The position numbers and the translations under genes were made by a program. Below are positions 1-5,639 of a stretch of DNA of 7,209 nucleotides, piece by piece (the stretch's first letter is position 1; each line of letters opens with the position of its first letter). A model generated the notes under the pieces. That model was not told the origin of the DNA. It made no database searches and saw only the letters and a list, made by a program, of their open reading frames with translations. Origin of the DNA: JAFGBH01 sp964430915 (GTDB lineage: Bacteria; Desulfobacterota; Syntrophia; Syntrophales; UBA2210); NCBI GenBank assembly GCA_964430915.1, contig CAYSHT010000107.1, positions 1 through 7,209 of the forward strand, read 5' to 3'.

Positions 1-1
1 A

Positions 2-889
2 GATCATGTCAAGCAGTCCGGTTCCCTTGTAACGCCGGATAGGCTTCGATTCGACTTTTCCCACTTTTCCAGAATCGATGACGAAGAAATGGAAAGGGTA
101 GAAACCTTAGCCAACCAATACATAAGGGAAAACTTTGAGGTTGTCACCGAGGTATTGCCCAGGGATGAGGCGATGAAAACAGGTGCTACCGCTGTTTTTG
201 ATGAGAAGTACGGCGATCAGGTGCGGGTCGTAAAGATGGGCGACCTCAGCATGGAACTCTGCGGCGGCACCCATGTGCGAAGAACCGGCGACATAGGCTT
301 TATCAAGGTTGTCAGTGAATCATCGGTGGCGGCAGGGGTGAGGAGAATAGAGGCGGTAACCGGCGGAGAGGCCCTGCGGTATGCGGAAAAAATCGAGAGG
401 GAGTTGAAAAAAGCGTCCCTCCTCGTCAATACAAACCCCATTAAATTGGGGGAACGGGTGGAAAAGCTCCTGAGTCAGCAGAGGGAGATGGAAAGGGAGA
501 TCGAAAAGCTCAAGGGAAAGCTGGCTTCCAGGGATTCCTCCGATCTCATGGGACAGGCGAAGGAAATAGCAGGAATAAAGGTCCTCGCCACCGCTGTTGA
601 TGCCCCCGACGTGAAAACACTCCGTGATTTTGGCGACAAGGTAAGGGACAGGATAAAATCGGGCATTATCCTTCTGGGAAGTAAGGTCGATACAAAGGTT
701 ATGCTTCTCTGCATGGTGACGGAGGATCTCACCGACAGATATCATGCCGGCACTATCGTCAAGGAAATTGCCCCTATTGTTGGGGGGAGCGGCGGCGGTC
801 GCCCCGATATGGCCCAGGCCGGGGGGGCAAAACCCGAAAATTTAAGCGAAGCATTGAAAAAACTTGAGGATATTCTCCTTCGCCGCTGA
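2..889 (+). CDS. alaS: Alanyl-tRNA synthetase, C-terminal part (5' end outside window)
   Basis: This enzyme charges tRNA-Ala with alanine in the cytoplasm. The window holds 295 residues, about the last third of a protein that is usually about 870-880 residues long. The open frame runs in from position 2 with no start; the ATG at 89 is internal. The fragment opens in the editing domain with HVKQSGSLVTPDRLRFDFSH, just downstream of where the HxxxH zinc pair should lie. The second zinc half-site, CGGTH, is at 260-274. A charged, coiled-coil-like stretch follows (about 385-530). The C-terminal DHHA1/C-Ala domain ends with the typical glycine-rich GGSGGGRPDMAQAGG (about 781-825). The TGA at 887-889 coincides with the first bases of an intergenic repeat. 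No oddity is seen in the visible part. The family assignment is certain; only the missing N-terminus cannot be judged. Confidence 0.97.
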   Translation, partial: DHVKQSGSLVTPDRLRFDFSHFSRIDDEEMERVETLANQYIRENFEVVTEVLPRDEAMKTGATAVFDEKYGDQVRVVKMGDLSMELCGGTHVRRTGDIGFIKVVSESSVAAGVRRIEAVTGGEALRYAEKIERELKKASLLVNTNPIKLGERVEKLLSQQREMEREIEKLKGKLASRDSSDLMGQAKEIAGIKVLATAVDAPDVKTLRDFGDKVRDRIKSGIILLGSKVDTKVMLLCMVTEDLTDRYHAGTIVKEIAPIVGGSGGGRPDMAQAGGAKPENLSEALKKLEDILLRR

Positions 890-994
890 CCGGGGGGCGC
901 ACCCGCAAGCTCCGCCTTGGAGGCGGGGTTAAGGGGCGCAATATAATAAAACATTCTTTGCCGGGAAGCGCCACCCTGCGGGCGGGGAGCTTCA
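887..994. repeat. Two-hairpin intergenic repeat, copy A
   Basis: This is one of three ~108-bp copies in the window; the others are at 1325-1433 and 3511-3618. It begins TGACCGGG, with the TGA also serving as the alaS stop, and ends GGGGAGCTTCA. Hairpin 1 has the inner stem 910-916/922-928 with a 5-base loop. It can be extended outward by CCC/GGG and GCGC/GCGC pairs. An AT-rich spacer (about 941-958) separates it from hairpin 2 (about 964-993). In hairpin 2 the left arm reads GCCACCC where the other copies have CCCGCCC, so this copy has decayed there. It lies between the convergent alaS and small membrane-protein genes and may help to end transcription, although no T-run follows. Confidence 0.85.
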
Positions 995-1020
995 TATGTT
1001 TATGGCCGGTTTAGCCTTAT

Positions 1021-1296
1021 TTAATCGGATGTAAAGAAAAACCCCGTGCTTGCCAGAATGGCTATAAGAAAGCCGAATCCGAAATAGGTAAGCAGGTTTA
1101 CGTAACCAATACTGCTTGATCCGCTCATGAGCAACTGATCGGCGTTTGCAAAATACCCCCAGTACATCGTGAAGAGGTAGCAGATCACAAGTGCCAATTT
1201 TGTCCTTCCGAAGAGCAGAACCACAGTAGCAACAATCAGAAGCAGTGCCACTTGAAAAAGAGGTATGGTGATCGTATTTATAAGAAAGAAATCCAT
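1021..1296 (-). CDS. Small three-helix membrane protein of unknown function
   Basis: This 91-residue hydrophobic protein is not recognised. Three membrane segments are visible, at about residues 9-29, 33-50 and 65-86. They are joined by short polar turns (GRTK near 30 and NADQLLMSGSS near 51). There is no cleavable signal peptide, cysteine pair or catalytic motif. The start is taken at the ATG at 1296 because GGAGGGG lies six bases upstream. An ATG five codons earlier (1311) overlaps that ribosome-binding site and is unlikely to be used. The gene stands alone: repeat copy B lies just upstream (1325-1433) and the exchanger gene ends 213 bp away. A repeat copy also follows its 3' end. It could be an inner-membrane accessory protein, but nothing in the sequence gives it a role. 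Confidence 0.7.
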   Translation of the reverse strand: MDFFLINTITIPLFQVALLLIVATVVLLFGRTKLALVICYLFTMYWGYFANADQLLMSGSSSIGYVNLLTYFGFGFLIAILASTGFFFTSD

Positions 1297-1299
1297 CGG

Positions 1300-1308
1300 T
1301 GTCCCCTC
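1300..1308 (-). promoter_or_regulatory. Ribosome-binding site deciding the start of the small membrane protein
   Basis: On the minus strand the sequence reads ATATGGAGGGGACACCGATGG. The GGAGGGG is six bases from the ATG at 1296 and overlaps the upstream in-frame ATG at 1311, which argues against that upstream start. Confidence 0.65.
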
Positions 1309-1324
1309 CATATGTGATTGTCAG

Positions 1325-1433
1325 TGACCGGGAGCGCATCCGCAAGCCCCGCTTTGTAGGCGGGGTAAGGGGCGCAATATAAAACAAACATATTCCTTAC
1401 CGGGAAGCCCCGCCCTGTGGGCGGGGAGATTCA
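1325..1433. repeat. Two-hairpin intergenic repeat, copy B
   Basis: This is the second copy of the ~108-bp element. Hairpin 1 has the inner stem 1347-1352/1360-1365; one pair is C-G (1348-1364) where copy C has T-A and copy A has T.G. Hairpin 2 is GAAGC plus CCCGCCC (1404-1415), loop TGT, then GGGCGGG (1419-1425), a bulged GA and GATTC (1428-1432). The last arm has one change from the GCTTC of copies A and C. The element sits between the exchanger gene and the small membrane gene, so any transcript running between those two genes would cross both hairpins. Confidence 0.88.
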
Positions 1434-1473
1434 CTTTCGAGTTCTTATAAAAAAACTGAGAAAATAAAAGTGT

Positions 1474-1499
1474 AAAATAGGGTAGATTGATCTCTCCCC
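1474..1499 (-). terminator. Weak candidate rho-independent terminator after the exchanger gene
   Basis: Eleven bases after the exchanger stop codon, the minus strand shows GGGG-AG-AGAT-ca-ATCT-A-CCCT, a stem of 4 + 3-4 pairs with a small internal loop, followed by ATTTT and a T-rich stretch. The stem is short and imperfect, so this is tentative. Confidence 0.3.
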
Positions 1500-1509
1500 T
1501 TCGTGGGCT

Positions 1510-2568
1510 CTATCCTCCGATCGGGCCGATATTCGTCACATATTGAAGGATAAGATAGCTGAAGTATATTCCCACAAGCCAGACTCCCTGCCACTTTTTG
1601 AACCATCCGTCTTTGTTGATGACGATAAAGGCCCTGAATGAGAAGAGGACGATGAGCATGGCGGGAAAGTGGAAGGTGAAAAAGTTTGATGAAAGTGCGA
1701 GGGGCCGTGTCACCGCCGAGGCTCCGATGACGAAGAGACAGTTCAGAACGTCGGCTCCCACGATGTTGCCCACGGTGATCTCGGGATGTCCCTTCCTCAC
1801 GGCGGCAATGGCGGTTACCAGCTCGGGAAGGGATGTGCCCAGAGCAACCAGGGTGGCGGCGATAATGTCTTCCGGTACCCCTATTCTGCCGGCGATTTCC
1901 ACCGAGCTCGGGACGAGTATCCTCGCCCCTGCGATGACAAGAAAAAGCCCTCCTATAATCATAAAAAGTGATTTTATCGAAGATGCTGGTTCTCCCTGCA
2001 TCGGAAGTTCGGGGGCTCTTTCCAGGGAACTTTTCTTTTTGCTCCAGAAGAAGGTGAGATACATGTAGGCTGCAAGGAGAACAAGAAAAAGCACGCCCAC
2101 CCAGCGGCCAAGGACGGGTTGTCCCGGCATGGTTACCCAGGCAATCAGTGAGATTACGACCAGAAGGGTGGCCACCCCCACCTGAACCATGCCGGTGCGG
2201 TTAAGAATATAGCGATCGACGGGTACCCGTGCAAGGATGCAGGTAAGACCCAGGATCAGCGCCGTATCCGCAATGATTGATCCCACACCGTTTCCCAATG
2301 CGAGACCGGGATTGCCCATCCAGGCAGCCATTACCGAGACAAATGCCTCCGGTGTGGTGGTTCCCAGAGAGACGATGGTCGCGCCGATGACTATTTTAGG
2401 GAGACCGGTTCGTTCGGCAAAAACGATGACCCCCTCTATCATCCAGTCGGCGCCCCTCCATAAAAGGACTATGGAGATAGATATGATAATTAGAAGAGGG
2501 GTGGTGGAGAGTCCTCCGAGAAGGCCATAGAGAAGTGTCTCGTCTGCAATCCATCGAAGAGTTCCCAT
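1510..2568 (-). CDS. CaCA-family cation (Na+/Ca2+-type) antiporter
   Basis: This 352-residue inner-membrane protein matches the calcium/cation antiporter superfamily, whose bacterial members usually have 300-370 residues and about ten helices. Both inverted alpha repeats are visible. Alpha-1 (about residues 62-108) has GATIVSLGTTTPEAF with E74, then GNGVGSIIADTALILG. Alpha-2 (about 237-285) has ATLVALGTSLPEL with E249, then GNIVGADVLNCLFVIG. A hydrophilic loop (about 175-200, KKKSSLERAP...) separates the halves. The common GTSxPE and GSNxxN forms are altered to GTTTPE, GSIIAD and GADVLN, so the transported ion cannot be assumed; Ca2+ in exchange for Na+ or H+ is the family default. The ATG at 2568 begins 7 bp after the GNAT stop codon. 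A GGGGGA about 11 bases upstream lies inside the end of the GNAT gene, suggesting co-transcription and perhaps translational coupling. Confidence 0.92.
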   Translation of the reverse strand: MGTLRWIADETLLYGLLGGLSTTPLLIIISISIVLLWRGADWMIEGVIVFAERTGLPKIVIGATIVSLGTTTPEAFVSVMAAWMGNPGLALGNGVGSIIADTALILGLTCILARVPVDRYILNRTGMVQVGVATLLVVISLIAWVTMPGQPVLGRWVGVLFLVLLAAYMYLTFFWSKKKSSLERAPELPMQGEPASSIKSLFMIIGGLFLVIAGARILVPSSVEIAGRIGVPEDIIAATLVALGTSLPELVTAIAAVRKGHPEITVGNIVGADVLNCLFVIGASAVTRPLALSSNFFTFHFPAMLIVLFSFRAFIVINKDGWFKKWQGVWLVGIYFSYLILQYVTNIGPIGG

Positions 2569-2575
2569 GTGACGG

Positions 2576-3058
2576 TTATTCCCCCAGCCTCAATCTGAAC
2601 ATCTGTTCCGTCAGGGCTATTCCCCATTGATGAGCCTTCTTCTCCTCGGTGAGAACGAATCCGTCACCCTCGTAGAGCGAGCGAGCCCTGTCGAGGCCTT
2701 TGAAGGTCCAGAGATAAATCTCCCCGTATTTTCTCTCTCTGCAGAAGGAGATCGCATTTCGAAGCAGTTCCTTTCCTATGCCCCGACCCTGAAACTCGGG
2801 CGCTACGATAAACCACCTGAGACGGGCATCTCCTTCAGTTTCGGAACCTCCTATAGCGACAGAACCTGCAAAGGTGCCCGATATTTTTGCGATCCACAAT
2901 CCGTCTCTTTCCGGATGAAATTGATCGATAAATTCCGAAATTTCTCGTCCGACATGTGTTTCGAATGTCACATTGAGGTCCCAGTTGTCATGGTAATAGG
3001 TGGCATGAATCTCGGTGATCCTGCCTATGGCACCGGGGTAGTATCCGGTAATCTCCAT
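2576..3058 (-). CDS. GNAT-family N-acetyltransferase
   Basis: This 160-residue soluble protein has the GNAT fold and is predicted to transfer an acetyl group from acetyl-CoA to an amine; the substrate is unknown. The CoA pyrophosphate loop is clear: LRWFIVAPEFQGRGIGKELL, with Q90-G-R-G-I-G. After it come IYLWT and ARSLYEGDGF (Y129 is the usual general-acid position), and the C-terminal strand TEQMFRLRL. The N-terminal ITGYYPGAIGRITEIHATYYH resembles the GNAT domain found alone or fused to MarR-type regulators (from memory of the family). The start is placed at the ATG at 3058, with AAGGA eight bases upstream; the frame could be extended eight codons to a TTG at 3082, which is less likely. It follows the RHH gene by 48 bp and precedes the exchanger by 7 bp, so it is probably the middle gene of an operon. 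Confidence 0.92.
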   Translation of the reverse strand: MEITGYYPGAIGRITEIHATYYHDNWDLNVTFETHVGREISEFIDQFHPERDGLWIAKISGTFAGSVAIGGSETEGDARLRWFIVAPEFQGRGIGKELLRNAISFCRERKYGEIYLWTFKGLDRARSLYEGDGFVLTEEKKAHQWGIALTEQMFRLRLGE

Positions 3059-3106
3059 TATCTTTTTCCTTAATCTAAACAATGCAAAAACATGAAGTAG
3101 TACCTT

Positions 3107-3397
3107 TTAAAATAGCTCCAAGTTATCTTGTTTGTGTGGTTTTTCCTTTTTTTTGCCTTTGTCACTTGCGGTATGTTCCTTGGCTTTTTTGGGCAACGTA
3201 TCGTCAATTGTGACAGGTGCTTTGCTATTCATAACGGCTCTTTCTATAATGGATGAGAGGCTCTCGCCCGTCATTTTTCTTTCCAGCTCAAGAACTTCCT
3301 TAGTCACTTGTGATAAAAGTACCGTAACGGGTCTTTTTCCCCCAAGCCGTTGCTTTTCAATATATTTCCTCTGTCGTTCCTTTCCGGATGTGGCCAT
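3107..3397 (-). CDS. Ribbon-helix-helix DNA-binding protein with lysine-rich tail
   Basis: This 96-residue protein appears to be a small RHH (MetJ/Arc-type) transcription regulator. The pattern is a beta strand at about residues 21-29 (KRPVTVLLS), helix A at 31-42 (VTKEVLELERKM), a TGE turn and helix B at 46-56 (SLSSIIERAVM). A basic arm (KERQRKYIEKQR) precedes it. The tail (about 68-96) is lysine-rich, probably disordered, and ends QDNLELF. The start is taken at the ATG at 3397 because GGAGG lies five bases upstream. An ATG 12 codons earlier (3433) has only a poor ribosome site and would lie between the candidate -35 and -10. It heads the run RHH-GNAT-exchanger and may repress its own operon. 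RHH next to GNAT recalls TacA/TacT-type toxin-antitoxin pairs, but the GNAT here does not look like that toxin class. The exact family is not identified. Confidence 0.8.
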   Translation of the reverse strand: MATSGKERQRKYIEKQRLGGKRPVTVLLSQVTKEVLELERKMTGESLSSIIERAVMNSKAPVTIDDTLPKKAKEHTASDKGKKKEKPHKQDNLELF

Positions 3398-3413
3398 GAT
3401 AACCTCCATGTCA

Positions 3414-3443
3414 CTTGTAACATCATCATTCATGCCCTGTCAA
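3414..3443 (-). promoter_or_regulatory. Candidate promoter of the RHH-GNAT-exchanger genes
   Basis: On the minus strand a perfect TTGACA (3438-3443) is followed after 18 bp by TACAAG (3414-3419), which matches four of six -10 positions. Transcription would begin close to 3407, just ahead of the GGAGG used for the ATG at 3397. The -10 match is only moderate. Confidence 0.35.
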
Positions 3444-3480
3444 CCATAATGAAAAGGGTTAAAGAATAACCATAAATGAA
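3442..3480. promoter_or_regulatory. Candidate operator: direct repeat and palindrome upstream of the RHH gene
   Basis: AACCATAATGAA (3442-3453) recurs as AACCATAAATGAA (3468-3480), with the starts 26 bp apart. Between and overlapping them is GGTTA-AAGAA-TAACC (3457-3471), a perfect 5-bp inverted repeat. The first copy overlaps the candidate -35. Paired sites like this are typical RHH targets, so autoregulation is a reasonable inference, though short repeats in AT-rich DNA can arise by chance. Confidence 0.35.
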
Positions 3481-3510
3481 GACTAAAGGATGAGAAGCAA
3501 GCAGCTGCTT

Positions 3511-3618
3511 TGACCGGGGGCGCACCCTCGGACTCCGCCTTGTAGGCGGAGTCAAGGGACGCAATATGATTAAACTATTCCTTACCGGGAAGCCCCGCCC
3601 TGTGGGCGGGGAGCTTCA
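3511..3618. repeat. Two-hairpin intergenic repeat, copy C
   Basis: This is the best-preserved copy of the element. Hairpin 1 has a perfect 9-bp inner stem GACTCCGCC/GGCGGAGTC (3531-3539/3545-3553) with the loop TTGTA. It extends outward through CCCT/AGGG and GCG/CGC. Hairpin 2 is GAAGC-CCCGCCC (3589-3600), loop TGT, then GGGCGGG-GA-GCTTC (3604-3617), with GA bulged. The two share ACCGGG just before each hairpin. It lies between the divergent RHH gene and the 1001-residue-protein gene. The form resembles REP-type or IS200/IS605-derived palindromic elements, but no transposase is present in the window. Confidence 0.88.
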
Positions 3619-3832
3619 AAATGATGGAAGCTATAAATTTGAATAACTGGATGAGACTTGATGAAATACCATCTTTGAGGTAGTATAAGAGATCCAAAGG
3701 GTAGACTCTCCATCATTCAGTGTACGCTGGATTCTCAGCAAAAAGGAAAACCTGCTAAAGGCTCGGAAACAAAATTTAAAATCGTTTTTTCAATTGTAGT
3801 TAATGGCGGTGGGATAATTTGGAAGTGACGGG
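3619..3832. other. Intergenic leader before the long gene; no gene seen
   Basis: This AT-rich stretch lies between repeat copy C and the long + strand gene. Stop codons break it in the frames read, including a TAA at 3815 in the frame of the downstream gene. TATAAG at 3684-3689 and GATAAT at 3813-3818 resemble -10 boxes, but neither has a good -35 at the right distance. The second would start transcription too close to the GGAAG ribosome site (3821-3825). I cannot name a promoter here. Confidence 0.5.
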
Positions 3833-5484
3833 ATGAAAAAGAAAAGAGGAACAATCCTTTTCGATCGAGAGGATCACGAGCTTCTCATCATCGTCAGTGA
3901 AGTTCTCAACAGAGACATATCGAGAAAGTATATCAAAAATCTGCTGAACCCCTATCTACACCCGCACGGAATAAAGGAGATGGCGGCATCAAGGGAACTG
4001 CGCATCGCATATGCAGTGGTTCATCTCCTGAATTCTCTCGAGGTGGGCGAGGAAAAGGACAGACTGGCAGCACTGCGTTCATTACGAGATGAGGTACTTT
4101 ACAGTACAAAAAGTTATCTGAGAAAAAATACGGCCCGTGTGCTCATACAGATTATGAAAAGGCTGGTGCGCTCGAAGGGTGATAATAGAAGCAGGCTGGA
4201 GTTAGCCCACGACTTTCGAATGGCTGCAACAGGAAAACCGAGAGTCGTCCGTGAACAGTTGAGAAAGTACCACCTACTCGAGATGTCGGAGGAGTGGAAT
4301 CAGATTGCGACGGATGACCATGTGCATGATGTGAATACAAAGGGGAGAAAATCACCGACACACCTTATTATGGATGCATGGATAAAGGGGATACGGCGTC
4401 TGAAGGTGATTTACTATAATTACGTAAGATCCGATGTGGCTGCCGAGCTTCTTGAGGCAGCGGAGATCATGGGCATAAGGGTCCGGATCGGAGTCGAGCT
4501 TTCTCCGAGATTCCATAATCGATATTTACAGCTCATCTGGGCTCCGAGGGGACTTCTGGACGCACAGGATTATCTCCAATTTTTGGAAGAACCCGACGTT
4601 AAAGCATTTACAGAGGAGGGGCGCATTGTATCTGAATACAAGGGACGTTTCGTTCTCTCGCTCATTCGGGAATTCAATGAGAGACATAGTAAGGAAATCG
4701 GGGAGCGGTACGGGATTGAAATGCCCTTTCTGGATGAGACAGAATTTCGAACATTTGTAGGGATAGGCCAAGTATCAATACTCCACCTGGCGGAATTTAT
4801 TCACTCGAAGATACTGCCGGAGATGCGGGCCCGCACGGAGGAATTGAGTAATCTTTACGAAAGTGCCGTACGAGAAGAAAAAATCAGGCTGATGGATTTT
4901 GTAGAAGAGATGAATGCTCTTGATTCGGAAGCTATCGTGGAAAAATATCTGAGGCCGTCGTGCAACCCGAATATCCCCGATCCCAATGCCCCCAGAGACG
5001 ACCCGGATGTTCCTCACTTGCTCATGCTTTCTCCCCGGGATCTTATCGAGAGAATGGCTCATCTCAATTCGGGGTACAGCGTTACGCTGGGCCTCGCCGA
5101 TCTCGCTGTTGAGGATGTCCTTGAACTCCTTTACGACTGCAGGGGGATGATAACCCATCTGGAGAATTTCAACATTAAAGATTATATAATGGGGAGAAAT
5201 CCCCACTATAACGAGATAAATGAACTACAGAGAGCAATAAATGACGGTAATGTCATTCTGCTCAAGAGGATCATACGGAACGTCATAGAGAGATTGGACA
5301 AATCGGAACATGCCGGCAGGATAGAAAAGTTCATAGAAATCCTCTACAACATCGAATCGTTTCAATCATATTACAAAGGCCACCGCCTGAGAAGCCGTGT
5401 GGGGAGTGATTCGACGGGACGTTCCCATCACCTTTACGGGATGGGCATGGTTATCAATGATACGTTGCCCCCTGCTGCACAAAG
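3833..5484 (+). CDS. Large PHP-like membrane protein, N-terminal part (residues 1-550 of 1001)
   Basis: This is the soluble N-terminal half of a protein cut by an assembly gap; the rest is at 5585-6993. The start is the ATG at 3833, with GGAAG seven bases upstream and an in-frame stop at 3815. Residues 1-155 are helical, charged and unrecognised. Residues 161-224 match the PHP phosphoesterase pattern in order and spacing: DDHVHDVNTKGRKSP (H163, H165, G171, P175), then LLEAAEIMGIRVRIGVELS (E222). The segment that is normally ITDHD reads V-I-Y-Y-N (192-196), so metal-binding Asp/His residues are absent there. H318 in ILHLA may match the later PHP histidine. Residues 330-550 are helical and not recognised, with a proline-rich stretch NPNIPDPNAPRDDPDVP at 378-394. 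Activity is doubtful: it may be a pseudo-enzyme or use another metal geometry. The PHP relation is inferred from motif spacing only. Confidence 0.85.
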
Positions 5485-5639
5485 NNNNNNNNNNNNNNNN
5501 NNNNNNNNNNNNNNNNNNNNNNNNNNNNNNNNNNNNNNNNNNNNNNNNNNNNNNNNNNNNNNNNNNNNNNNNNNNNNNNNNNNNACCTTTACGGGATGGG
5601 CATGGTTATCAATGATACGTTGCCCCCTGCTGCACAAAG
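5430..5639. other. Assembly gap flanked by identical 55-bp ends
   Basis: Positions 5485-5584 are 100 Ns. The 55 bases before them (5430-5484) are identical to the 55 bases after them (5585-5639). This is the signature of two contigs that overlap by a fixed k-mer length and were scaffolded with a nominal gap. Removing 155 bases joins the reading frames on either side without a shift, so the duplication is almost certainly not biological. Confidence 0.93.

Noticed and set aside
742..1387. Minus-strand open frames starting MFYYIAPL (to 954) and MFYIAPL (from 1387)
   Set aside because: Both start inside repeat copies A and B and then run antisense to alaS or through the small membrane gene. They share their N-termini only because the repeat is shared. 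They are not genes.
1434..1476. Minus-strand promoter for the small membrane gene (TTTACA ... TATAAG)
   Set aside because: The two boxes are 21 bp apart, too far for a standard promoter, in a T-rich tract where such matches are expected by chance.
1598..2068. Plus-strand open frame opposite the exchanger gene
   Set aside because: It is antisense to a clear CaCA gene with both alpha repeats, and its translation has no recognisable character.
3059..3082. Eight-codon upstream extension of the GNAT gene from a TTG
   Set aside because: The ATG at 3058 has AAGGA at the right distance and fits the family's N-terminus; the extension contains that ribosome site.
3398..3433. Upstream ATG for the RHH protein at 3433
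   Set aside because: It has only a poor ribosome site and lies between the candidate -35 and -10, while GGAGG sits five bases before the ATG at 3397.
887..3618. The three hairpin repeats as a CRISPR array
   Set aside because: The copies are about 108 bp, irregularly spaced by 330 bp and 2.1 kb with genes between them, and have no spacers or cas genes.
5430..5639. A tandem duplication or mobile-element target duplication around the N gap
   Set aside because: The exact 55-bp identity, the round 100-N gap and restoration of the frame on merging point to an assembly overlap.
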